NCBI RefSeq assembly: GCF_001424265.1
Contig: NZ_LMOV01000023.1
Location: 425,416 to 489,415, forward strand
From: Acidovorax sp. Leaf160
Lineage (GTDB): Bacteria > Pseudomonadota > Gammaproteobacteria > Burkholderiales > Burkholderiaceae_C
DNA length: 64,000 nt
Reading direction: 5' to 3'
Shown here: positions 26,459 through 35,114 of the stretch, piece by piece
Numbering within the stretch: the first letter of the stretch is position 1
Layout of the letters: every line of letters begins with the position of its first letter
The notes under the pieces: generated by a model
The model's input: the letters and a program-made list of their open reading frames with translations, nothing else
Told to the model about the DNA's origin: nothing
The model's database searches: none
Position numbers and translations under genes: made by a program

Positions 26459-27421
26459 ATGGGCCTGTTCGTTCTCAGGCGTTTGCTGACGCTCGCCGCC
26501 ACGCTGGCGGGGGCCTCCCTGGTCGTGTTCCTGGTGCTGGAGATCCTGCCCGGCAACGCGGCCCAGGTGCTGCTCGGGCCCGATGCGGCGCCCGAGGCCG
26601 TGGCCGAGCTGGCCAGCCAGCTGGGCCTGGACCAGCCGGCGCTGCAGCGCTACGCGCAGTGGATCACCGGCCTGTTCTCGGGCGACATGGGCACCAGCGC
26701 CGCCTACGGCACGCCGGTGGCCGAGCTGGTCTGGGAACGCCTGGCGCTGACCGTGCCGCTCGCCGTCATGGCGATGCTGCTCACCACCGTGCTGGCGCTG
26801 GCGGCCGGGCTCTACGCCGCGTCGCACCACCGGCGCTGGGGCGACGTGGGCGTGATGGGGCTGGCGCAACTGGGCATCGCCATCCCCAACTTCTGGTTCG
26901 CCATCCTGCTGATCCTGCTGTTTTCGGTGAAGCTGCAGTGGTTCTCCGCGGGCGGCTTTCCGGGCTGGACGGAGGCGGCGGGCGGCGGCGTGCTGCCCGC
27001 GCTGCAGGCCCTGCTGCTGCCGGCCATCGCGCTGGCGGTGGTGCAGGCAGCCATCCTGGCGCGCATCACGCGCTCGGCCGTGCTCGACGTGCTGCGGGAA
27101 GACTTCGTGCGCACCGCGCGCGCCAAGGGCCTGTCGCGCCGTGCCGCCCTCTGGGGCCACGTGCTGCGCAACGCGATGATCCCGGTCGTCACCGTGATGG
27201 GGCTGCAGTTCGCCAACCTGCTGGCGGGCACCATCGTGGTCGAAAACGTCTTCTACCTGCCGGGCCTGGGCCGGCTCATCTTCCAGTCCATTGCCAACCG
27301 CGACCTGATCGTGGTGCGCAACTGCGTGATGCTGCTGGCCGCGCTGGTGGTCATCGTCAACGCCGTGGTCGACCTGCTGTATGCGGTGATCGACCCGCGC
27401 GTGAAGGCGGGCGCGGCGTGA
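26459..27421 (+). CDS. Peptide-type ABC transporter permease (DppB/OppB family)
   Basis: First inner-membrane subunit of a dipeptide/oligopeptide-class importer. The 320-residue product begins MGLFVLRRLLTLAATLAG, the DppB-type first helix, has about six hydrophobic segments, and the EAA loop RTARAKGLSRRAALWGHVLR that contacts the ATPases. The family N-terminus fixes the ATG at 26459; an ATG 20 bp earlier is in another frame. Its stop overlaps the GTG of the second permease. The transported substrate is not evident from sequence; the amidase at the end of the operon suggests amide-containing compounds. Confidence 0.93.
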   Translation: MGLFVLRRLLTLAATLAGASLVVFLVLEILPGNAAQVLLGPDAAPEAVAELASQLGLDQPALQRYAQWITGLFSGDMGTSAAYGTPVAELVWERLALTVPLAVMAMLLTTVLALAAGLYAASHHRRWGDVGVMGLAQLGIAIPNFWFAILLILLFSVKLQWFSAGGFPGWTEAAGGGVLPALQALLLPAIALAVVQAAILARITRSAVLDVLREDFVRTARAKGLSRRAALWGHVLRNAMIPVVTVMGLQFANLLAGTIVVENVFYLPGLGRLIFQSIANRDLIVVRNCVMLLAALVVIVNAVVDLLYAVIDPRVKAGAA

Positions 27422-28269
27422 CGGCGCGGGTGCCAGGCCACGCGGCAGCCCGCCTGCTGCGCCACCCGAGCTTCGCGCTGGGCGCGGCGCTCACCACGCT
27501 GCTCGTCGCCGCCGCGCTGCTGTCGCTGGTGTGGACGCCCGCGCCCCCGCTCGCCATGGACCTGGCCGCCAAGCTCCAGCCCCCGGGCGCAGCCCACTGG
27601 CTCGGCACCGACGCCTTCGGGCGCGACGTGGCCTCGCTGCTGCTGGTGGGGGCGCGCTCGTCGCTGCTGGTGGGCGCAGTGGCGGTGGGCATCGGGGCAG
27701 GAATCGGCATCGCGCTCGGCCTGCTGGCCGCCGCGCGGCGCGGCTGGGTCGAAGAGCTGGTGATGCGGCTGGCCGACTTCACCTTCGCCTTCCCGGCGCT
27801 GCTGCTCGCGATCATGCTGGCGGCAGTGTTCGGCGCGGGCATGGTGAATGCCATCGTGGCCATCGGCGTGTTCTACATACCCACCTTCGCGCGGGTCGCC
27901 CGGGCGTCGGCCGTGGCCGTCTGGTCGCGCGACTTCGTGCTGGCGGCGCGGGCCTGCGGCAAGGGCCGCTGGCGCATCACCTGGGAACATGTGCTGCCGA
28001 ACATCCTGCCCGTGCTGATCGTGCAGGCGACCACGCATTTCGCGCTGGCCATCCTGGCCGAGGCGGCGCTCTCGTACCTGGGCCTGGGCACCCAGCCGCC
28101 GCAGCCTTCGTGGGGCCGCATGCTCAGCGAGGCGCAGACGCTGATGTTCCAGGCACCGCTGCTGGCCGTGTGGCCGGGCCTCGCCATCGCCCTGGCGGTG
28201 CTGGGGCTGAACCTGCTGGGCGACGGCCTGCGCGACGGGCTCGACCCCCGGCTGGCGAGGCAGCGTTGA
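27418..28269 (+). CDS. Peptide-type ABC transporter permease (DppC/OppC family)
   Basis: Second permease subunit, 283 residues. It has the DppC hallmark GTDAFGRDVASLLLVGARSS after a first helix and periplasmic region, five or so further hydrophobic segments, and the EAA loop ARACGKGRWRITWEHVLPNI. The start is taken as GTG at 27418, overlapping the previous stop by 4 bp; the next in-frame ATG (in LAMDLAAK) would delete the first helix, so it is rejected. Confidence 0.92.
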   Translation: MTARVPGHAAARLLRHPSFALGAALTTLLVAAALLSLVWTPAPPLAMDLAAKLQPPGAAHWLGTDAFGRDVASLLLVGARSSLLVGAVAVGIGAGIGIALGLLAAARRGWVEELVMRLADFTFAFPALLLAIMLAAVFGAGMVNAIVAIGVFYIPTFARVARASAVAVWSRDFVLAARACGKGRWRITWEHVLPNILPVLIVQATTHFALAILAEAALSYLGLGTQPPQPSWGRMLSEAQTLMFQAPLLAVWPGLAIALAVLGLNLLGDGLRDGLDPRLARQR

Positions 28270-28274
28270 GCACC

Positions 28275-29356
28275 ATGCCGCCCCCGTCAGCCCCACCGCT
28301 GCTGGAGGTCGATGACCTCCACGTCCGCCTGCCTGTGGCCGGCGGCATGGCGACCGCCGTGCGGCAGGCGTCCTTCACCCTGCGGCGTGGCGAGACGCTG
28401 GGCATCGTCGGCGAATCGGGCAGCGGCAAGTCGCTCACGGCGCTGGCGCTGATGGGCCTGCTGCCGGAAGGAGCCGCCGTCACCGGCAGCCTGCGCCTGG
28501 ACGGCGACGAACTGCTGGGCCGGCCCGACGCGGACTGGTGCCGGCTGCGCGGCAACCGCATCGGCATGGTGTTCCAGGAGCCCATGACCGCCCTCAACCC
28601 CGTGCACCCCATCGGTCGCCAGGTCGCAGAGCCGCTGCGCCTGCATCGGGCGCTGAGTGCCCGCGCGGCGCGCAGCGAGGCCATCGACCTGCTGGAGCGC
28701 GTGGGCATTCCCCAGGCGGCGCGGCGCCTCGAGGCCTATCCGCACGAATTTTCGGGTGGGCAGCGCCAGCGCATCACCATCGCCATGGCGCTGGCCTGCG
28801 GGCCGGACCTGCTGATCGCCGACGAGCCCACCACGGCGCTGGATGTAACGCTGCAGCAGCAGATCCTCGACCTCATCGGCGGGCTGGTGGACGAGCGCGG
28901 CATGGCCCTGCTGCTGATCTCGCACGACCTGGGCGTGATCTCCCAGAACGTGGACCGGGTGCTGGTGATGTATGGCGGCAGCATCGTCGAGAGCGGCAGC
29001 ACCGAGGCAGTGTTCGACCACCGTGCCCATCCCTACACCCAGGGCCTGTTCGCCGCCCGGCCGCAGTGGCTGGGGCCCCGGGGTCCGGGAACGCGCCTGC
29101 CGACCATACCGGGCACAGTGCCGGCCCTGGCCGACCTGCCGCCCGGCTGCCCTTTCGCGGGCCGCTGCGCTTTCACCATCGACGACTGCCATGCCGGCCT
29201 GCCGCCCGCGCTGCGGGTGCATGCAGCGCGGGCGCAGGCCCGCGGCGCGATCGACCTGCGGCACGGCGGCCCAGTGCCCGGCCATGACACCGACCCGGAC
29301 CACCTCGCGCGCTGCATCCGGCTCGGCGCGGTGGCAGCGGCGCGAAAGGCAGCTGC

Positions 29357-29360
<4 letters not shown>
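28275..29360 (+). CDS. Peptide-type ABC transporter ATP-binding protein (DppD/OppD family)
   Basis: First ATPase subunit, 361 residues. Walker [21 protein letters not shown]-loop [12 protein letters not shown], signature [20 protein letters not shown] and Walker [13 protein letters not shown] are intact, followed by the oligopeptide-specific C-terminal region (HPYTQGLF) and a Cys motif [17 protein letters not shown] plus a later RCI, as in OppD proteins thought to hold an Fe-S cluster. The tail of some 35 residues after that is Ala/His/Asp-rich. The ATG at 28275 lies 5 bp past the previous stop; a TTG two codons upstream is possible. Confidence 0.93.
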
Positions 29361-30295
<935 letters not shown>

Positions 30296-30327
30296 CACCC
30301 GAAGGCCTGGGCGCGCGAGCAATCCGT

Positions 30328-30349
30328 CCGGGCTGAGCTTGTCGAAGCC
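30328..30349. repeat. Short GCTGAGCTTGTCGAAGCC dispersed motif
   Basis: CCGGGCTGAGCTTGTCGAAG, continuing to CC, lies in the 215-bp gap between the ABC ATPase and the binding-protein gene. This TTCGACAAGCTCAGC core is a very common interspersed motif in many proteobacterial and actinobacterial genomes. Only one copy was noticed in this window. Confidence 0.5.
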
Positions 30350-30510
30350 GGGGCACGGGCCACGATGCGCGCCGGCAGGCTGCGGGCAAACGCAGGCGCG
30401 GACTGGCATCATGCGGTGGATGCGGGCGCCCCGCCGTCGCCCATGAAGACCTTGGCGACCCTGGCGACTGCCATTGCCACCGTACAACGAACCACAGGAG
30501 ACCCGCCCCC

Positions 30511-32004
30511 ATGCCCGACCGCCGTTCCGTCCTTGCCACCGGCGCCCTCGCTTCCGCCGCGCTGTGTGCGCCCTTTGGCGCCGCATTGGCGCAGACCCGC
30601 AAGGACGCGGTGACGCTGGCCATGACGCTGGAGCCGCCAGGGCTGGACCCGACGGCCGGCGCGGCGTCATCCATCGGCGAGGTCGTGCTCTACAACGTGC
30701 TGGAGCCACTCACCAAGATCAATGCCGACGGCAGCGTCTCGCCCCTGCTGGCCGAAAGCTGGGAGGTGTCGCCCGACCTGAAGACCACCACCTTCCGGCT
30801 GCGCCGGGGCGTCACGTTCCAGAACGGCGAGCCGTTCAACGCCGCCGCCGTGAAGTTCTCGTTCGACCGGGCCGGCAGCGACAAGAGCACCAACAAGGAC
30901 AAACGCACCTTCGCCACCTTGACCACGCAGGTGGTGGACGAGCACACGGTGGTCGTCATCAACAAGGACATCGAGCCGGACCTGCTGTTCCTGCTGGGCC
31001 AGGCCACCGCCGTCATCGTGGAGCCCAAGAGTGCGGCCGGCAACGCCACCCGCCCGGTGGGCACGGGGCCCTACCAGCTCGGCCAGTGGAGTCGGGGCGC
31101 CTCCATCACGCTCACCGCCTGGCCGGGCTACCGGTCGGCCGGCAACGTGAAGATCCGCCGCGCCACCTTCCGCTTCATCCCCGACCCGGCAGCCCAGGTG
31201 GCGGCGCTGCTGGCGGGCGACGTGGACGTGTTCCCGCGCGTCACACCGCGCAGCCTGACGCAGTTCAAGTCCAACGCCCGCTTCCAGGTGGTGGTGAGCG
31301 GCTCGCGCGCCAAGACCATCCTGGCCATGAACCACGCCCGAAAGCCGCTGCAGGATGTGCGCGTGCGCCGCGCCATCGCCGCGGCGATCGACCGCAAGGC
31401 CGTGATCGAAGGCGCGGGCGACGGGCTGGGAGTGCCGATCGGCAGCCATTACGTTCCCGGCGCGTTCGGCTACATCGATACCACCGGCATCAACCCCCAT
31501 GACCCCGACAAGGCCCGCAAGCTGCTGGCCGAGGCCGGCGTGAAGACGCCCCTCACCCTCACCATGACGCTGCCGCCCACGCCCTACGCCCGCCAGGGCG
31601 GCGAGGTGATCGCCGCGCAGCTGGCGCAGGTGGGCATCACGGCACGGCTGCAGAACGTGGAATGGGCGCAGTGGCTGAGCGGCACCTACGGCAGCAAGAA
31701 CTACGACCTGACGCTGATCTCGCATGTCGAGCCGTTCGACCTGGGCAACTTCGCCAAGCCCGACTACTACTGGGGCTACCAGTCGCAGAAATTCAACGCG
31801 CTCTACGAGCAGATCAAGAACGCCACCCGCCCGGCCGACCGCGCCCGCCTGCTGGGCGACGCGCAGCGCCTGCTGGCCGAAGACAGCGTGCATGCCTTTC
31901 TCTACCAGCCGCAGTGGGTGACGGTGGCGCAGAAGAACCTGCGCGGGCTGTGGAAGGACATGCCGGTCTTCGTCAACGACCTGGCGGCCCTGTCCTGGGC
32001 CTGA
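30511..32004 (+). CDS. Peptide-type ABC transporter substrate-binding protein (SBP family 5)
   Basis: Periplasmic receptor of the importer, 497 residues. The N-terminus MPDRRSVLATGALASAALC ending in GAALAQ is a signal peptide; the RRSVL context fits a twin-arginine signal, so it may be exported folded by Tat. The family 5 hallmark TFRLRRGVTFQNGEPFNAAA follows, with VKFSFDRA, and the C-terminal lobe has AVDRK-like AAAIDRKAVIEGA. AGGAG precedes the ATG. The gene order permease-permease-ATPase-ATPase-receptor-amidase suggests that ligands are handed to the amidase after uptake. Confidence 0.93.
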   Translation: MPDRRSVLATGALASAALCAPFGAALAQTRKDAVTLAMTLEPPGLDPTAGAASSIGEVVLYNVLEPLTKINADGSVSPLLAESWEVSPDLKTTTFRLRRGVTFQNGEPFNAAAVKFSFDRAGSDKSTNKDKRTFATLTTQVVDEHTVVVINKDIEPDLLFLLGQATAVIVEPKSAAGNATRPVGTGPYQLGQWSRGASITLTAWPGYRSAGNVKIRRATFRFIPDPAAQVAALLAGDVDVFPRVTPRSLTQFKSNARFQVVVSGSRAKTILAMNHARKPLQDVRVRRAIAAAIDRKAVIEGAGDGLGVPIGSHYVPGAFGYIDTTGINPHDPDKARKLLAEAGVKTPLTLTMTLPPTPYARQGGEVIAAQLAQVGITARLQNVEWAQWLSGTYGSKNYDLTLISHVEPFDLGNFAKPDYYWGYQSQKFNALYEQIKNATRPADRARLLGDAQRLLAEDSVHAFLYQPQWVTVAQKNLRGLWKDMPVFVNDLAALSWA

Positions 32005-32021
32005 CGACGGGAGGCCGCACC

Positions 32022-33437
32022 ATGACCGACCCCGCCCTGCCCCTGCACGACTGGCCCGCCCACGCGCTGCTGGCCGCCTACCGCCAGCGCGCGCTCTCGC
32101 CCGTCGAGGTCACCCAGGCCGTGCTGGCCCGCATCGACCGCTGGGAGCCGCACCTGCACGCCACCTACCTGCTGCGGCCCGAGGCCGCGCTGGAGCAGGC
32201 CCGCGCCAGCGAGGCGCGCTGGCTGCGCGGCACGCCGCAGGGCCTGCTGGACGGCGTGCCGGTGACCATCAAGGAGAACATCGCCACCCGGGGCGATCCC
32301 ACGCCGCTCGGCACCGCCGCCACCGTGCTGGCGCCGGCCCCGGAAGACGCCCCACCCGCCGCCCGACTGCGCGAAGCCGGCGCGGTGCTCATCGCCAAGA
32401 CCACCATGCCCGACTACGGCATGCTGTCCTCGGGCCTGTCGTCGTTCCACGCGCTGGCGCGCAACCCGTGGGACCTGTCGCGTGGGCCGGGCGGCTCCAG
32501 CGCTGGGGCGGCGGCCGCGGCCGCGGCCGGCTACGGGCCGCTGCATGTGGGCACCGACATCGGCGGCTCGCTGCGGCTGCCGGCGGGCTGGTGCGGCATC
32601 TTCAGCCTCAAGCCCAGCCTGGGCCGCGTCCCGATCGACCCGCCGACCACCGGCCGCGCCGCCGGCCCCATGACACGGTCGGTGCGCGACGCCGCGCTGA
32701 TGATGCAGGTGCTGTCGCAGCCCGATGCGCGCGACAGCATGGCGCTGCCGCCCGCCGCCATCGCCTGGGACACCTTCGAGGCCGGCCCGGAGCGCGTGCG
32801 CGGCCTGCGCCTGGGCCTGCTGCTCGACGCAGGCTGCGGCCTGGCCGTGGAGCCCGAAGTGCGCGCGGCCATCGAACAGGCCGCCCGGCTGTTCGAGCAG
32901 GCCGGCGCCACCATCGTGCCGATGCGCCCCTTCCTCACCCCGGCCATGCTGGCGGGCATGGACCATTTCTGGCGCATGCGCTCGTTGGCCGATCTGCGCA
33001 CCCTGCCACCCGAACGCCGTGCGCAGGTGCTGCCTTACATCCAGGCCTGGGCCGACAGCGCGGCCGGCATGACGGGGGCCGAAGTCTTCGATGCCAGCCA
33101 GCAGTTCCACGCCACCAGGGTGGCCACCGTGCGCGCCTATAGCGCGGTGGACTACGTGCTGTCCCCCGTCGCGCCCATGCCGGCCTTCGCGGCCGAGGCG
33201 GCCTCGCCCACGGGCGACCCGCTCCGGCCCCTGGAGCACATCGCCTTCACCGTGCCCTACAACATGTCGGAGCAGCCTGCGGCGTCGGTGCCCTGCGCCC
33301 ACACGCAGGCTGGCCTGCCCATCGGGCTGCAGATCGCCGGGCCGCGCTTCGACGACCTGGGCGTGCTGCGGCTGGCGCGGGCCTTCGAGCAGTTGCGGCC
33401 GGCGCTGCCGCCCTGGCCGGCGCCGCCTGCCCCCTGA
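32022..33437 (+). CDS. Amidase signature family enzyme
   Basis: A 471-residue hydrolase of amide bonds. The Ser-cisSer-Lys triad is visible: Lys in DGVPVTIKENIATRGD, the glycine-serine block RGPGGSSAGAAAAAAAGYG, and the nucleophile Ser in VGTDIGGSLRLPAGWCGI. It may be a GatA paralogue, but it is not beside gatB or gatC and is in an uptake operon, so a catabolic amidase is more likely. GGGAGG lies 10 bp before the ATG. No signal peptide is present, so it acts in the cytoplasm. The exact substrate is unknown. Confidence 0.9.
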   Translation: MTDPALPLHDWPAHALLAAYRQRALSPVEVTQAVLARIDRWEPHLHATYLLRPEAALEQARASEARWLRGTPQGLLDGVPVTIKENIATRGDPTPLGTAATVLAPAPEDAPPAARLREAGAVLIAKTTMPDYGMLSSGLSSFHALARNPWDLSRGPGGSSAGAAAAAAAGYGPLHVGTDIGGSLRLPAGWCGIFSLKPSLGRVPIDPPTTGRAAGPMTRSVRDAALMMQVLSQPDARDSMALPPAAIAWDTFEAGPERVRGLRLGLLLDAGCGLAVEPEVRAAIEQAARLFEQAGATIVPMRPFLTPAMLAGMDHFWRMRSLADLRTLPPERRAQVLPYIQAWADSAAGMTGAEVFDASQQFHATRVATVRAYSAVDYVLSPVAPMPAFAAEAASPTGDPLRPLEHIAFTVPYNMSEQPAASVPCAHTQAGLPIGLQIAGPRFDDLGVLRLARAFEQLRPALPPWPAPPAP

Positions 33438-33556
33438 GAGCGACCTGCGCCAGGCTGGGGGCCCGGCCGCGCGCACAATGCGGGGTTCGCCGGGCCGGCG
33501 GGCGTCACTGCGCCGCCTGCCGCCTGCCGCGTCCGCCAGTTCGTGCCCGTCCCGTC

Positions 33557-33575
33557 TCCCTCCCTCCCTCCCTCC
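33557..33575. repeat. TCCC tetranucleotide tract
   Basis: Four and three-quarter copies of TCCC lie 24-42 bp before the ATG of the next gene. A change in copy number would shift promoter or ribosome-site spacing but not a reading frame. Confidence 0.85.
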
Positions 33576-33598
33576 GTTCCGCTGCGACCCCCGACCCC

Positions 33599-34204
33599 AT
33601 GGACCTTCTTCTCCTCGCGCTGCTGCTGTCCACCGGCGGCTATGCCGTCACCTCCCAGCAGCAGCGCAAGCGCATCGCCTTGCTGGGCGCCCACCTTGGC
33701 CACTACCAGATCGAAAAGCTGCTGGAAACGCTGACCCAGGGCTACCTGCGCGCCCTGGGCGAGCAGGATGCCGAACGCCGCAGCCAGATCTGGGCGCTGC
33801 TGGAGAGCACCGAATCGCAGCTGAGCGACCAGTTCAGCCGCTTCGCCGCCGAATTCGCCCGCGTCGACGCGCCGCTGGCGCGGGTCAGCCGCCTGCCGGT
33901 GGGCCTGCCGTTCGCCCTGCAGCTCTTTCCCGCCGCATCGTTCGACATGCGCCAGGCGCTGGCCGTGCACGCCCAGGGCATCGCCCGCGTGGCCCGCAAC
34001 GAAGCCGGCCGCACCCCGCGCGACAAAGCCTTCATGATGACCGCCGAGCTGTTCCTGATGCAGCACACCTGCCACTGGTTCTGCAAGTCGCGCACCGTGG
34101 CCTCCGCCCGCATGGCGGCCCGCCACCAGACGCCGCATGCCCAGCTCGTGGCGTCGGTGTCGCCCGAGACGCGGGCCGCCTACACCGCGTTGGTGGGCGA
34201 CTGA
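33599..34204 (+). CDS. Hypothetical membrane-anchored protein
   Basis: A 201-residue protein that I do not recognise. It begins with one hydrophobic segment (MDLLLLALLLSTGGYAV), probably an uncleaved anchor or weak signal, then Gln/Arg-rich QQQRKRIALLGAHLGHYQIE, helical sequence, and a Cys/His/Trp cluster MQHTCHWFCKSRTVASARMA near residue 160 that could bind a metal or heme. Codon use matches its neighbours, so it is a real gene. It stands alone between the amidase and the phytochrome operon; repeat copy F follows its stop. Confidence 0.7.
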   Translation: MDLLLLALLLSTGGYAVTSQQQRKRIALLGAHLGHYQIEKLLETLTQGYLRALGEQDAERRSQIWALLESTESQLSDQFSRFAAEFARVDAPLARVSRLPVGLPFALQLFPAASFDMRQALAVHAQGIARVARNEAGRTPRDKAFMMTAELFLMQHTCHWFCKSRTVASARMAARHQTPHAQLVASVSPETRAAYTALVGD

Positions 34205-34228
34205 TCGCCAAGCCACCAACTTTCGGCC

Positions 34229-34282
34229 AAACGGGCTTCCCGCGACCTACCCATAAGGCGATACAGCTATAAATACCATAGC
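34229..34282 (-). repeat. Copy F of the 54-bp GCTAT/ATAGC element
   Basis: On the minus strand GCTAT 34282-34278, ATAGC 34270-34266, TCGC in place of GCGC at 34245-34242, GCCC near 34236-34233, TTT 34231-34229. Block distances equal the template. It lies in the spacer after the hypothetical gene. Confidence 0.8.
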
Positions 34283-34454
34283 AATACCGACGTCATCGAC
34301 CGCACCGGAACGGAGCGCCGCACTGGCGCGGATGCCACTGCGGGGCTCCGGGGGCATCCCGCAGCGCGCCCAAGGTGCTGCGCCTAGAATGCGGCCATTG
34401 CGCCCCGCCAGGCCGTTCCTGGCACCCGCGCCCGATCTTCCAACGCATTCATCC

Positions 34455-35114
34455 GTGTCCCTGCGCCCGTCCGACGCTTTCTCGCCCACCGCATCCGCCC
34501 CGGGCACGGCCGACCCGTTGACGGCCCTGCGCCGGGCCACGCAGACGCGCCATGCCCGGCTGGACGCCCACCTGCCCCTGGCCCAGCCCGACGCCAGCCT
34601 GCGCGACTACGCTCTGCACGCCCAGGCCCTGAGCGGCTGGCTGGCGGCCCTGGCGCCCGAGCTGCAGGCGCTCCAGTCCCAGGCCCCCGGCTTCACTTTT
34701 GACGACCCGGCGCGTCTGGCGGCCCTGCAGGCCGACCTGCGCGACACCGGCCTGCCCCTGGCGCCGCCCGCGCCCAGCGCCGCCACCCAGCAGGCGCTGC
34801 GGCAGGCCCGGCCGGCCGCCCCGGACCGGCACGCGGCCTTCCGCTGGGGTCTGGCCTATGTCGTGGAAGGCTCGCAGCTGGGCGGCCAGGTGCTGCATCG
34901 CCGGCTGGCACCCCGTCTCGCCCCCCACCCGCTGCGCTACCTGCAAGGCAGCGGCGGCAGCGGTGCGGGCGTTCGCTGGCGTGAATTCGTCGAACGGCTG
35001 CGTGGCGAGTTCGCCGCCGTTCCGCCCGAAGCCATGGAGGCCGCCTGCGCCGGTGCCTGCGCCGCATTCGACGGCCTGGAAAGCGACCTGCGGGCCGCCG
35101 GAGCGCCCCTGTGA
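34455..35114 (+). CDS. Heme oxygenase (BphO-type)
   Basis: Opens heme to biliverdin, the chromophore of the phytochrome encoded next. The 219-residue product has the proximal-His region LRRATQTRHARLDAHLP (His33) and the distal helix AYVVEGSQLGGQVLHRRLA, which together fit the heme oxygenase fold. The sequence is Ala/Pro-rich and diverged. The GTG at 34455 is chosen because it gives the usual size; an ATG at 34389 would add 22 residues. Its TGA overlaps the GTG of the phytochrome gene, so chromophore and apoprotein synthesis are coupled. Confidence 0.82.
   Translation: MSLRPSDAFSPTASAPGTADPLTALRRATQTRHARLDAHLPLAQPDASLRDYALHAQALSGWLAALAPELQALQSQAPGFTFDDPARLAALQADLRDTGLPLAPPAPSAATQQALRQARPAAPDRHAAFRWGLAYVVEGSQLGGQVLHRRLAPRLAPHPLRYLQGSGGSGAGVRWREFVERLRGEFAAVPPEAMEAACAGACAAFDGLESDLRAAGAPL

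Noticed and set aside
26439-26461. ATG at 26439 as start of the first ABC permease
   Set aside because: It is in another frame; the ATG at 26459 gives the family N-terminus MGLFVLRRLL.
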